This document shows, piece by piece, positions 49,198-62,700 of a DNA stretch of 64,000 nt. This stretch comes from Gyromitra esculenta (Eukaryota; Ascomycota; Pezizomycetes; Pezizales; Discinaceae), in the NCBI GenBank assembly GCA_038503075.1, contig JBCAML010000005.1, positions 1,240,001 to 1,304,000 on the forward strand. The letters run 5' to 3'. The position numbers and the translations under genes are program-made. A model generated the notes under the pieces. That model worked only from the letters and a program-made list of their open reading frames with translations, was not told where the DNA came from and ran no database searches. Within the stretch, counting starts at the first letter, position 1; each line of letters begins with the position of its first letter.

Positions 49198-52100
49198 TTA
49201 AGGCGGAGTACCGAAGAATAATGGTTCTGTGGGACTTTCTGCTCCAGGAGTTCCAGGCGGACTGGCACCCCATTTAAGCAAGAGGCTTTCCTTCTCGGCA
49301 TCCGTCGCGGAAAAGAAATCATCGGGAGCGACGCAAGCACCAAGTGCGCGTCTCATATGGGAATTGACAATGGTGAGTCCCAGCTGGAAAGACGCATTCA
49401 CCCAACCAAACCTGCAGGTTCATTACATGTTAATACCTCGTTTAAATGAGAGGGAATTCTTGTGCGAAGATTTGCATACCCTTCGCGTGCGACGCCTCTA
49501 AAATCCAGTCCTTGGTTGCCGTACTCCGCATCAACACGATGTGGATCAATAGGTCGAGTAACATCATACTTCTCCACCACCACCCCGTTGTAGTCTACAA
49601 ATGCTTTGGTAATCATGTAAAGCCAACGATAAGCAAGTCGCTCAGCTTCTTCCTGATAACCATAGCGCTCAAGACCAACCCACGCAAGAATTTGTTGGGG
49701 AGCCCATCCACTGTGACAGCAGGCCATCAATAAAATTTCACATTAAGACTCAAGGGTAGGACAAGGCATACTAAGGATAATCCCATTGTCGGTTTGGCCT
49801 ATCCAGCCCAATCCGACCTCTACTCTTTTCGGTTCCACTCACCAAACCTCCATGCTTCTCAAATAGCTTCAATGCGACATCAACCATCTTTGTTGCTTGC
49901 TTTGGAGAACTAACACCTGCCCACATGGCCCAAAATGTGGTGGCACTCTCGTATTTACTCTGCTTCTTCTTAATTGTGTCATAATCAAAGTACATACCCT
50001 TTTCTTCATTCCATAGGTACCGATCGATCAACATCTTGCGTCTCTTGGCCCTACGTTCCCAAGCACCAGATGTATGGACGGTCCCAGACTTAAGTTCAGG
50101 ATGTCCCTTAACCGAGAACTCGTCCGGGATAACTAGACGACCATTGAAGTAGCTTTCGATCACCTTCGCGATATCAATCTCGTACTTGTACAGCAATGAG
50201 TTAAGGTCGATCGTCGCTAAATCAGCACAAACACCCTCCAAGCGATAACTAGTATCGTGACCCGACTCACGAACAGCGCGATCGTGGAGGAAATATTCAT
50301 CGAGGGCTGGTTCTTTGATGATGCCATCGTTGTATGCGACAATGAAATCCTCGATTGACATTCCGTGCTTTTTGGCGAAAGGCCCGAGGTGGGAGTCAAA
50401 GTGACTAGGCTCTGTCTCTGGGGGGACTCCGAGGCCATCGGGGCGATATCTACTTAATCCAGTAACAGTATCCAGGCGTGGTTCCGCCATCCAGACAGTG
50501 AAGTACTCCTTGATGGCAGCAAGCATAGAAGTCCTAAGAAAATCAAGTGCCCCCGGCTCGTGGCGAATCTTTTTAAAGACATGAAGCGTCATATCCGTTA
50601 GAAATGGTGGCTGAGAACGCGAAAGATAGTATGAGCGGTTCGCATTGAGGATCTTGCCGTAATGCTCAATCTCGAAGCAAAAATTGATAACCATGGCCTT
50701 AGCAAGATCGATACGGTCATCGATTATAAGACCTAGAGAAATCATATAACTGTCCCAGCCTATTATTGCAGTAATTAGCGACTGAGGGTCATGAGATACC
50801 AGGGTTGAAGTATTACCATATAGTTCATTAAATCTACCCCCCGGGACGACAAACGGCCAGCCCCTCAAGTCTTCTTTACCATTCGGATCGATGTATTTCT
50901 CCATAGCCAATGCCAGTAATCCCGGCTTATCGTTGATACCTAGAGAGAAATAAGGATTAAAGTTTGCCCTATCGTCTCGGAAGTGTGATAATCTACAGGC
51001 GGGCACTTACTCTTCGTGTATTCTGCAGTTATCTCCTCTGGAAGCTCTACCACATCCAACTCTAGCTCGGGTTGTTCCTTAGCTATTCTACGATAGTACT
51101 TTAGCTGTTCTGGGGCTCCCCTGGGAACATAGATCCTAGGCCTAGGGTCTTTCATCTTTTCAGCCTTCGGGTCCTTAGCGACAATATCAATCACACTTTC
51201 GTCGATTCTTCTAGTCAAGCCATCCCAGAAGCTGTGTTTGATCAAGCGACGGAGACGTGCCACTGGGTTCTCGTTCAAACGAGCTTCATCAAGCACAATA
51301 TGTTTACGCCCATAATCAATTGCCAAAGTGAGCTCCTGTAGGAGGTTCGACAGCATGTAGGTTCCGCGGACCTGACTGTGATTATAACCGTTGGAATTTG
51401 CAGTTCCCAGAGAAAGAACCTAGTCAAAATTAATTAGCACTAAAATTCGTAGTCTGCATGGTGAAAAATGTGTACCTTTGGCCCACCGTCTTCAATTGTA
51501 ATTTGGAAGTTGCCATCTGTGTCTTCGGAGGCCAATAGACTTCTGTAGGTAGATTCGACATTGATAAGAAATTTCCTTGGGTTATGGACATTATAATCAT
51601 CTAAAGTAGTCGGGTTTGCCCATTAATTCCGGTCCAAAATACTTGATTTGAACCTCAAAATAACGGCCAAATCTAAATGGGCTGAGCAAAGCAATAAGCC
51701 CAAAGATTGGATTACAACTTACCTGCAGAAGATCTACGAACTGGCTTCGTCAATGGAAGAGCCAAACTGCCCGAGCTCGGAGCAAGTGTATGCTTGTCAT
51801 AGGTCTAGTTCAAGAAACAGCCGGTCCTCAATGTTAGTCATAGCTTGCAAAATATTTGGAAAGTCTGACCATGAACAATCACATCCAGGGGGCTGAGAGC
51901 GTAGGAAATTGACAATAGCATCCCCAAGGAATTGAGAGAAGTGTAAATTCAAGCAAGAAGTTCAGTAAAGATGCCGAATGGCCTCTGCTACAAACCTACT
52001 AACAAGACCCTCTCCTTGCCCAAGCTTGCTCGCCCGCCCCCTAGGAATAGCATAAGACTGAAAGACAGCAATACAAATGGCAACTAGCTTACCGCAGACA

Positions 52101-52236
52101 GGGTCCTTGGTCTCCCACCAATGGCATTGAGGTTGTGTTCTCCGTAGTAGACGTGAGCGGCAGAGTAGGGGTCGTGATCCTCGTCATGATGTTTAGGCCA
52201 GTCCTTTCCAACATTGCTGCCAGAAACAGTAGACAT
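49198..52236 (-). CDS. Neutral (cytosolic) trehalase, GH37
   Basis: Hydrolyses trehalose to two glucose during germination and stress recovery. Exon 1 (52236-52093) has the conserved [18 protein letters not shown] start. Exon 2 (51804-51723) ends in PVRRSSA; RRSS fits the PKA consensus of the regulatory N-terminus. Exon 3 (51600-51476) encodes the calcium-binding loop [16 protein letters not shown]. Exon 4 (from 51419) begins [22 protein letters not shown]. Later exons hold trehalase signature 1 ([20 protein letters not shown], restored by a short intron near 50807-50754) and signature 2 (QWDYP, joined to GWAPQQ). The C-terminus ([19 protein letters not shown]) and stop are at 49198. Family length and architecture look complete. 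An AGGGG stress-element core lies at 52384-52388 on the plus strand. Confidence 0.96.
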
Positions 52237-55200
52237 GATGGGTACAGATTATTTTGTTTGGGCTGGAAAAGATTTTAGATGAGTATATTCTTTAACTTCT
52301 TTAGTTGGATATAGCGGTGACGATGAGGGTGATAACAATAGGCGGCTGGGTAGAATTGGGTGTGAGAGGTACTCTGAGAGATGAGGGGAAGAAGGTTGAG
52401 GTTGGGCTCTAGGACAGTAGGAGGCGAGAGGATGAAAGGGCGAGCAAGCAAACTATTGACCTTCGGCGCTATGTAATGCTCGTCCGATGGGTTCTTGGTG
52501 GAGTTGGTGCTGGTTTGTTTCTTGCTGATGCTACTACGAGCAGGTGGACACGAAGGAGAAGAGGAGGTGTGATATGAAAGTTGTACTCAAGTAGTGATTT
52601 GGAAGGGATGGATCATGGAGGGAGCTAAGAAACCCGGCACAGCTATGACGAAGGCCAAAACAAGGATGGCTGCACACCCGCAATGCAATGCAATGCTCTG
52701 CACAACGCGCGCAGCCTGCAGAAACACATACATTCTCTGCGTAAAAAATAAAATAAAATACATTAAAAAACCCACCCGTCCGGAAGAACTGATATCAGGA
52801 TAAGGTTTTTGCATGCTACCAACGCCGGTTCAGCTACGTCAAAAAGTCGCCAGATCATCCAAGACTTGCAATTGTATCTGCCAATCGTTTCCTTGCGTGC
52901 TTTTCAGCACCCTCCTACCATTGTTCTTCTCCTTCGCTTTTCGGTTTTCTAAAAAGTGTTTCTCCGAATCCCCCATCGAGTTTTTCTTATTCCGGTTACA
53001 CGAGCCCCTGTCTCGAACCTGGGAAACGGGTAATTGGCCGGCTTGGGGAAGCCCCAGCGCATGCCCACTCACCCCACATTTTGGAGCCGCAACCTGACCG
53101 CAACATCCCACGTACTGTTTCAATCCCGGTCCCACGCAAATGTTTGAATTGAAGCAGTGCCCAGGCTTCCCTTGATCGTCTCCCGTTTTAGCTTCACCAA
53201 TTTCTATTGTTTGCTAATCGTTTCTCATGAACCTACCAATACAATCAACCACCAGCTCCTCCCACCCAAAACCCCATTTTCTTTGAGACAATAGCACATC
53301 GTAAGCCTCCGGTAGGCCTGACAACTCATATCTAGAGCGAATGCATATATCTAAAGGGTAGATATTCCAGAAATATATACTTAAGAAATCACAGAGGTTT
53401 CTATCCCGAGAGGGATACAGTGTTGCTGGTATTCGTTAGACGTACTCAATGCGTTCTTGTATGATCTAAATCGCGTCGGCCTTCCAAGACTGATACAGTT
53501 TTCCACTGTATGAAATTGTGGGGGCGAACCCCTCAGTGCTTGAATTTCTAAGGTGTGTAAAGAGCGCGTTAGATGTACTGTACAGCGGTAGTCGTTTAAT
53601 GAGGCAACAACGGCAATGCCACACCCCAGCAATGCGGGCTATTTCTCCATGTTTACAAGAGAGCTTAGAGCTATGCTTCAAGATGAGGATATTCCTTGTG
53701 TAGTTCTACCACTTGTCTGCATAGTGAGGTTGGTCCTGTTGCTGGGGGGTTACTGTTGCTGTCGCCTCATTAAACGACCGCCACTGTAGAATACCGCTGT
53801 GGGTAGTAGTAAGCTTACTTATGTATCAAGACTTAGGTTATTTGATGTTCGCATGACCGCAGCACTTCTCTCTCCCAGATACATGTAGTTCTTCCTGTAA
53901 TAGTTTCTACCCTTCACCTGCACTCTATGCGGGCGTCCCGCGGACCTTCACCGACCGCACGGCACCCATTAATAACGGCACCCTCTCGTTCGGGAAAAAA
54001 ATTGAATTCTGACATCCAAAATCGCTAAGTCAACTACGTTCAGGGTTCAGGTAGGGCTATAATATCTGCCAATTGGTTGGCGTATAAGTGACGAACTTAA
54101 CCTAGAGCGATAAAGCAGCATATGAAAAAAGAAACACGCACATGGGGGTTACGGTCCACAAATCTTTCAAATGGATACTTACCCCGCAGTGACGATCCAC
54201 GCTCTCAGCTGTTTGGACTCCATCGCTTCATCCTGTTTGTCATTTCGGTTTTAATCCTACCCAACGTAATCCGCAAACGCGATTTCTCCAAAGCCACACA
54301 GTAAATGTTTGTTGTTACTTCCGAACCTCCAGTCACGATGCCTTGGTGTCCATCAGCCTTGTCGAGCCCCACCTCTCTTTTTTTTTCGCTGGGAAGTATG
54401 AGAGATTTGAGTAAGATATTGTGGAACGTTGAAAAATACGCAGAGGGTGGGGGAAGAGAAGGCGATAGAGAAAGAAAGAAATTTTATACTAAATACGACA
54501 CTTAAAACCTGCAAGATATCACCCACAAGTATGTTTCGGTAGAATTATAGAAAAAACCACACTTTACTCAATGCCCGGCAAATTTTCTGAGCCTTCAGAC
54601 TAGCATCGGATATCTAGTAGGCTTCGATAGCTTGGTTTGTTTCGAGACCTCATAGCCAACTGGCCTGATGAAGGGCATGCCATCCCATAGCAACTCAATT
54701 AACTCGATAAGTTCCATTGATTGGTTTTCTCTTCTTGGGTTGTGGGCTCGAAAAGAAGTCAATTCAAGATTGGCCGCTGTCTAGGCCGAAGTATAACTCC
54801 CGTAGGCTGTGGCACTCCTGACCGATTCTTCTACCGAGCCAAATAATGTACCAACAGCAATTTTCTATTATGCTACGTTACCAACCCACCCTTTGACCAA
54901 TCGTCAATAGGGAAGAGTTAACATCCCAGTTGCATTTTCTATATACACAGCTGCTTCGTTATCGAGCACCCTCTATGTAATTTAATACCGAAGGTTACTC
55001 GTTATCAACTCGAAAATAGCTCAATTCATATGCCCGATGAGCTATCTCGAGGTACTAAATTACTCAAACCACCAGTTGGAAAAAAAGCCGCTACTCTATT
55101 TTACTGCAGATATGATTGGGAGTATATTTGGATGGCGTTAGTTATGGACAAACATCTTTCTGGGTACCTATTTATGCATGGTTTGGTGAGGTTTGTCCTA

Positions 55201-56136
55201 CATTTGGCTTAATTTTCGGCTCTCCCTCAGGAGATGGAGGGCGACTGGTATTGTGATAATCAATCCTCTGCTTCTTCCCCGAATATACGCTCATCACAAA
55301 CCCACTCTCGGATCCACTGGTTATCATTATTCCGCATCCTAGTCGACTTAGAAGGGTTGGGTAGCCCATTCCGAATAGATCCGGGTCGAACACTTGGCTC
55401 AGGGCTCGATCATCGGTCGGACTAACCATTTTCCGTTGTTAGTAACGCACGCACATTTGCCAAAGCCTGCAAGGTTCCCAGCAGCCCGTTACCGTACCTG
55501 CCGTGACCCGTTGCGCATGAAGATCCAACAATCTCCCATGTGCCCGGCGTTTTTATCGGACATTCAAGAATTTGCACCTAAAAGCAAAAGACCGACTCCA
55601 ACCGACGAGACACGTATCCATATTTACGTAGATCTATTCTACGGGAAGCAATATGGAAGGGGACCGGTTTGGATACCCAGTGCGTTTTCGGATCTTTTGT
55701 TTTCATTAAGTTTTTGCGTATTCGTCTTATGAGCAAAACATCTGCTGCAGATCTCTTTTGAATACATGTTATATGCAATAGGCTAAAAAAAACAAAAACA
55801 AAAAAAGAAACAGTAAATGATCGGACTTTTGTTGCATACATGTAAGCCATTGGTCCTGATAACCAGGTCCGTAATTTAGACGATCATAGTCGACTCTGGA
55901 ATAGCTATGCTTTAACTGCAGAAGCTTCGATGGTAATCAAAAGGATACATAAAATAATTGAGCGTCGGGCTTTCGTTGGCCAAGTTCTAGCAGCTTGGAA
56001 AAAAGCGAGTGACTGCTGATGAACCAAAAATCCGTCCCAGAAGTTCCCCCAAGATTACGTCTCCCTTCTACCATCACTCTACTCGGCAAACATCTATATC
56101 ACGATAGGCGTACTTTTTTGCGCTTCTGAGGATATG
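52237..56136. other. Long intergenic region with a MITE
   Basis: The first 300-400 bp is the trehalase promoter. No protein or RNA gene is recognised beyond it. Contains the MITE at 53583-53786, TACATGTA at 53880-53887 and 55837-55844, and a small palindrome TACAGTTTTCCACTGTA near 53494. Short frames have no domain. Confidence 0.45.
53583..53786. mobile_element. TA-flanked MITE (204 bp)
   Basis: The left end is CAGCGGTAGTCGTTTAATGA then GGCAACAAC; the right end, reverse-complemented, is CAGTGGCGGTCGTTTAATGA then GGCGACAGC. The central GTCGTTTAATGAGGC is perfect. TA dinucleotides at 53581-53582 and 53787-53788 fit a target duplication. No coding capacity. Tc1/mariner or pogo type is inferred from the CAG end and TA. 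Confidence 0.78.
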
Positions 56137-56867
56137 TTAGATATTTTTTGCGATACTACATAACCGGTAACTTCTGGGTTGATATACCTGTTCGGCTTTC
56201 TCTTCATATTTCAAAATCCTTGCGATGTTTTCATGAACATCAGCTCGAGAGAGAAGAGGAACCTCCGGATTCAGATACAGCAACACGTCTCGAAATTCCT
56301 TATTTTCAATAATTTCTACGGGGAGATTGGCCGAGAGTATCGCTTTGGCCAAAAGCATTTGAAAGTCATCCCGAACGAAAGGGTCACCACTCGCTCGGAT
56401 TTTCCATAAATCGATCTGTTCTATATTGTTTGTGACATCATCATTCTTCCTTCCCGGGAGGCTAAATCGCAGACATATCCTTTCCTCGTCCGTGTCATTT
56501 GTGGGAATATCAGGGTGTTTATTTCGGAAATGAACGAGGAGATGGGAAGATGTGGTCCGGGATGCAGGTGTTTTCCAGTAGCCGTGAAGTGATGAAGATG
56601 AACAATGTGTGCAGAATATTTCGTGCTCCTCGGGATTAGAAGTTTTTCTTCGGAGCAAGAGCTTCCGGTTGTAGAGATAACTTCTGAACTTCCGCTGGTT
56701 TCTGTCTGTGACAGGCGTTATGGTGTTTTCATCCTTGAGTTTCTCTGCACACACACAATTGAGCGTCTCGGGATGATAACAGGCCTCGAGATGGACGGGA
56801 TGTAGTTACCATAACGGCCAGCTAGAAATTCAAGGAAAGTGTCCTTGCTCGTAAAGTCACTCATCAT
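56137..56867 (-). mobile_element. Truncated hAT transposase-derived ORF
   Basis: A proposed first exon (56867 to about 56810, MMSDFTSKDTFLEFLAGRY) splices to the 205-codon frame that ends at 56137. The main part has a BED-like zinc finger (FCTHC, then SSHLLVHFRNKHPD) and the segment FQMLLAKAILSANLPVEIIE followed by NKEFRDVLLYLNPEVPL and SRADVHENI, characteristic of the N-terminal part of hAT transposases (and of fungal proteins derived from them). The catalytic RNase H-like core and hATC dimerisation domain are absent: the frame stops soon after, and I found no continuation down to about 55700. A GTATAT donor-like site follows KAEQ, so an unrecognised further exon cannot be excluded. It is either a dead fragment or a small domesticated DNA-binding gene. 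Confidence 0.68.
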
Positions 56868-59799
56868 GCAGTTTACCGATATGCAGCGGGCAGCGTAGAG
56901 TATCTAGTAGGCGTTGGCGAAATTATAGCTGTGGGGCCAAAGATGGTATGACGCTGAAGGCTACTCAAGTACTCAAATAGGTAGAGCTGGTTCCACCGTT
57001 TTGCAATCATGACGTCAACTTTGCCAGGAAGCTATGATCTTGGAAGGGACAAGTAGGCTACACACTGTTATGTGTTTTCAATGGCGTTGACGCTAATCAG
57101 GAATTTCTGACAAAGATCGCCATGCCAAGAGGATCCACGTCAGGGGAATGGAGCACGTTTTAAAACCCTGTCTGTTAACATGTATGTTTGACACCTATGC
57201 ATGGTAGCAGGAGACCCTAGTCAGTCTAGGATTGTATGTACAAGCCTTCATGCACAACAGGTGTTATCGAGATAATAGGGTCGAGTTACTGGGAGGGCGT
57301 TACGGGCTCTAGTGGCATTTGAAACTGTAATAGATATGAACGATGGGATGTCAAGACTCAAGACTCATCGTTCGACTGCGTCTCATAGTTCAATATTCGC
57401 TATACCGGCGGAATCAGCGGATTACCCCTTTTGTCATTATCCTTCCAATCAACCTCTAAAAACGAGATATAAATAATACTTTCCTCTGGTGCGCATAGTT
57501 TTCCTCATAGCAACGATTTGTCAACATAATAGTCGAGCATTGCAGTAAGCAATAAACCTTGGTGGTGGTGCATGAAAAGCTAGGGCCTGATATCGCTTTC
57601 CTCAGTGATAACCAAAGCACTCAACCACAATAGAAATCACAGGTAAGGTTGCTTCCACGCAACATAATTGGGGGGCCTTGGCCCTGCATGCCTCACCAAG
57701 CTAAGGGATAACTCATACCTTGGTAACGCTGATTACCGTTGCGATGACGTGGAAGTATAATCCGAGTCTCACGGTCAAATAAGGCTGTCTTTAGATGATT
57801 TATTGGTTTTTGATTTAGACGCATGGGCTGCGGTCAAGGTTAAGAGTCTAATTCGAAACTTGGAGAACGGTCAAATATCTAGTTATTAAAACTGGAGCCA
57901 CCGCTAAACTTATATGGTGTATTTCGTATTCCATCGGCATACAGAAATGAACGAGGCATAGGTTTTAGCAATAAGATGACACTCGTCCGTTCCTTTTGAA
58001 AGCAGATGCGTAATCACGAGTCTGAAGGACGGGAGATAAGCATGACATCTAAGCATCCAGCAGAAAGTCGCAGGCGTCAATAAAAGACACCAATTAGTAG
58101 AAAAAAGCGTTATGTGTGGGAGAGGCGTATGTGCTGGTGGGTGCGCGATGTCTCATATACAGTACGCACCAATACTAGTAATACATACATGTATGCACCA
58201 CGCAGGCTAAGTGATGCATCGATGGGGCTGAGAACAGTCTCTGTGATAGCCCCCCCACTTGACATTAAAAGCACACGCATCTGTGCTCATCGAAATTTTG
58301 ATCTCCTTTAACTGCCTTAATTCATTGCTTGAAACGCCATCTCCACGCGTGTACGGACGCGCGTACACATAAGGATGCCTTAACCATCACTAACCAAAAA
58401 GCGGTGAGAAAATTAAACTGAGTGTGCGTTGGCGAAATCCTAACTTGACTCAGGAGAAAAATTTAACTACATGTACTAACACAAATTCCTAGACTGCATA
58501 CGACGAACTCTCTTGCTACTGTTACTCTGAAAGTAGCCACAATTTGACCGCGCGGTCACGCAAAGTCACTCGTTAGGCCAGCCTGGGTCGGTGCTGTAAA
58601 TGTCTAGTCACGTAGACATGTAGTACTATCTCGGTACGGGAGATCAGTACGGTGAAAGGCTTTAGGATACGTGAGCAGTCCACCAATCAAGCAGCCACCT
58701 ACTCCTTCAGTTTACAACAATCGGTTAACTTGAGATTCAGGTCTAGATCCCTAAACATTGGATCAGTTTTAGCTATACCATCAGTTTAAGGCTGATCGGC
58801 CGATTCATGAAATGTAAATGGAATATGGGTATCGCCTGATCTTGTGAAGTACCAAGCGAGTAGAGAATATCCTATTTTATCGGGGGTAGCATATTACTTA
58901 TAAAATATACTCGACGAAAATTAAAGTATCCGGACGCCAAGAAATTTTTGGCAAGGTCGACTCTCTCAGCAACCATGGGTATATGGCCCTTACATAATAT
59001 TTTATGCTCGGCGTAGGCAAATATCCACATTATTTGATTCATTTGGTCATTTTAGTGACTTATTGAACAAGGATTGATGAGAGTACACGCAGAAAGCTAT
59101 GTGCTATATGTGGGTTAGGGTTTTTTGGCATCCGGATACTTTAATTTTCGTCGAGTAGGGTCTCTCACTATATTTGATTTTCTTGTGCAAAGGATTGTGA
59201 ATAAACACGAGTAGAGGAAATTTCTCTCTGAAGACGAGAGAGAAGCCTCCATTCTAAGAATCCGTATTTAAAAGACCATGTAAGACCTAGCTGCCATTTG
59301 GTGAGTGGGTACAGTTTTAGGTTCACTAAAAGTTGCTCACGAGCCGTCACTCGTAGTCATCCTCGTTACCGTAAAAGCCAAATTTCCTCCTATACATCGT
59401 GAGTTCCAATAAAACCTTTTGAGATGATGATAAGACGTGTATATACTTGTAGCCGAGAGCCGCCGGGCCATGGGCTGATAGAAATAGCCTCCGCACCGGC
59501 AGTGTATCATACGATATCACTCGGCCGTATTTCCCCCGGCTGATCTTATGAGTAGAAAAAAATGGGAAGAATTCGAGTCTTTTATATCTGAAAGTGGAAA
59601 ATAGCCAGAATGGTGAGTGGAGATGGAAGGGTTTACGAGGGCGGGTGTAAAATTCACCATAACACTTATTGAGGTGGTCAGATCCCTGGCCTCGGAGGTG
59701 GCTTGGCAACCTGCTTCGCGATTCGTAGCCGCATACCGATAACCAGGAACACGTCTTCCCCACACCAAACACCCCATCACGCATACCCCGCTGCTTCCA
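56868..59799. other. Long intergenic region with a MITE
   Basis: No gene recognised. Contains the MITE at 58910-59155, TACATGTA at 58186-58193 and 58468-58475, and a short perfect hairpin GTGTACG/CGTACAC near 58348. A 145-codon minus frame at 59347-59784 has no recognisable domain. The GCP3 promoter lies within the last few hundred bases. Confidence 0.45.
58910..59155. mobile_element. TA-flanked MITE, mariner-like ends (246 bp)
   Basis: Nearly perfect terminal inverted repeats of about 31 bp (one mismatch) starting CTCGACGAAAATTAAAGTAT then CCGGAYGCCAA. TA dinucleotides flank both ends (58908-58909, 59156-59157). No ORF. The near identity of the two ends suggests relatively recent insertion. 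Confidence 0.88.
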
Positions 59800-62700
59800 A
59801 TGTCAGCCGAAGAACGAAATCAACGTATCGATCACGCGTTGTCTTCGCTTGTCGAGACATTTTTACCTGGTGACCTAAGTGAGGATGAAAGTGTTGGTGA
59901 GAGACATGATGTCTTGTTGGACAGAGCTCGGCACATCATCAAAAGGTCGGAAGTCTTCACGAATGGGATTGAGTTTTATTGCTTGTACTAAAGGAAAGAG
60001 CTGATTCGATTCGTGGTGCTTCTAGCCAGAAACAACCAGGGGTTGTGATGGATGTGCAACATGTTGGCGATTTAATCAAAAAGAAACGTAATTACCACCA
60101 ATGTTGTCTCGCTTTCGTCGAATAGATAATTCCGGAGATTGATGTAAAATAAATTGAGTTTAGTTGTCCGTGATCACAAGTCGCCTGATCCTGCGTTACG
60201 GTTTTCGAACCTGAGCACGAAGCTCTTGAACCAGCGGGTCCTGTCGCAGAAATGGGCAATTCTCTACTTGCTTCATGAGCTTGCTGATTCGCCATCTTCG
60301 GGAGGCCCTTCGGCCTCCGTGGCAGACCAGACATTTTCTATGGCACCTAGCGCAAGTGATGCAGTGTTTTCTGAGGCGTTTAGTTACATGGGTTTACATC
60401 GGTTGCCAGGACGGGACAGCACTCGGGGGGCTGGAGGAGGAGGTTTAGTCGGAGGGGATCTGGGGGGGCAATGGGGTAGCTTAGGGCTTGGAGCTGAAGA
60501 GGGTGGGATGAGAACCAAGGCAGAACTGCTGACCGAAAGAGACGAAGGAATTGGTGACTCTCTCTTCGGTTTTGAGTTTTGGATGAAGTGCTTAAGCTAA
60601 TGCTCAAAAGAGCCGAGCGAGCAAGCGCTATTATCTTGTCTACCCTTCACACTCCTTGGCCTCTCATCGACTTCACTTCCGTTTAGTATGGCCACTATCC
60701 CACTTAATACGAAGGATTCGTCGCCAGCACAGAAATATGCAATCTCTATCCCACCAACTCTTCCACTACCACTTGTTTCGCTATTACATACCCTGGCAGA
60801 ACCATCACTTCTATATAAGTCTCTTAACGAATTTGTTGAGTCATCATTTGAGGGTGAAGTTCACGGTGGATTGGTTGGTCAATCGCTTAAATCTGCAATG
60901 GGATTAGAATTAAGGGGCTATATCAATCTTGTCGGTGGACTGGAGAGTGAGATTCGAAGAGCGGTTGCAGCAGCAGATACAGCCAAGGGAGCTAGGGCTG
61001 CAGGCGTTACCCTAAAAAGATGTGTGGTATGGACTAGGGAAGCGACCATGGGGCTGAGATTGATGAGTTTGATTGTGGAGCAAACTAGAGGTATGCTGTT
61101 CATATGTATCCTAACGGCAATTATACTTAGAGCACATGATTGACGTTTTTACGCGTATTAGATAAGAAGGGTGGACAGCTTATTTCAACTATTCACAACT
61201 TTGCCTCATCACACGGGGACCCCTTTGTACATGCATTCGCTGAGCGTTTGCTGAGTAATGTTACCCGCCCTTTCTATGACATGCTCAGGCACTGGATATA
61301 TGATGGCGAACTTACCGACCCTTATCTGGAATTTTTTGTCATTGAGCAAAGTCCCAGTATTCCAGATGGTACTGGCGCTAAAGTCGGAGCCTCTTCTGTG
61401 TGGGAGGATAAATATACGATCCATTCACCACAGGTTCCGGCAATAATTACGGAGTCTTTCGCGAAGAAGGTATTCCTCATTGGGAAGTCCCTCAATTTCA
61501 TTCGTCATGGTTGTAGCGATGCGGAATGGGTGATGAGTTACTCCAAATCGACATCTAAGGAACTTACATACGGGGATACTGCTCGATTGGAGATGAGCAT
61601 TGATGAGGCCTATAAAACAACGATGGCTAGACTTATTGAACTTATGGGAACTAAGTTTAAGTTATTCGATCACTTACGTGCTCTAAAGAAGTTTTTGCTG
61701 CTGGGGCAGGGTGACTTCATCGCGTTACTTATGGAAGGGTTGTCTGGTAGTTTAGAGAGACCAGCAAATACTCTATACCGTCACAACTTGACTGCTCAGC
61801 TGGAACACGCGATTCGCGGATCAAACGCACAATTCGAATCGCAAGATGTTCTGAGAAGATTGGACGCTAGGATGCTGGAATTGAGTCATGGTGAAATTGG
61901 ATGGGATGTCTTTACGCTAGAGTATAAGATCGATGCACCAGTGGATGTTGTTGTCACACCGTACGGCAGCCGACAATACTTGAAGGTTTTCAACTTCTTA
62001 TGGAGAGTGAAGAGAGTGGAGTTTGCACTAGGAAGCTCCTGGAGACGGTTCATGACTGGAGCACGAGGAGTGTTGAGGGCGGTGGAGGACTTAGTTGGTG
62101 CTGACTGGAAAAAAGCTCGATGTGTGGTTGCAGAGATGGTTCATTTTGTGAACCAACTGCAGTATTACATCCTGTTTGAGGTAGTATATCCGGTTGACTT
62201 GCTATTTCAGTAGGAAGCGCTGACCTTTCTTAATTTAACATTAGGTGATTGAGTCTTCATGGGATACACTAGAGAGGGCTACATCTAAGCCGGAGGCGAC
62301 ATTAGATGATCTAATCGAAGCACACGCAAAGTATTTACAGCACATAACCCACAAAGGACTTCTAGGTAGCACCAGTGCCCGGAGCAGCGGCAGGAAAAGG
62401 GCTGGAGATGTTGTAGATGATACATTTATGAATCAACTACATGAGATACTGAAGATCATGCTGGCTTACAAAGATGCTGTCGATGGGCTTTACGGGTATA
62501 GTGTGGCCGAGTTTACGCGTAGACAAGAGAGGGGTGCGCGAATCGAAGCAAGGACTAGGAAAGGGCAATGGGGGATAAGGGAAACTGATGAGGAAGGCGA
62601 TAGTCATGTGGGTGGTATCCCAGGGAGATGGGGAGGTGGAGATGAAGCAGGCGATATGATGCTACCAAGTTTGAGGACGAGGCTCAGATCTCTTTCTGGG

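Noticed and set aside
59347..59784. 145-codon minus frame starting 15 bp from the GCP3 ATG
   Set aside because: No recognised domain and uneven composition; more likely a chance frame in the GCP3 promoter.
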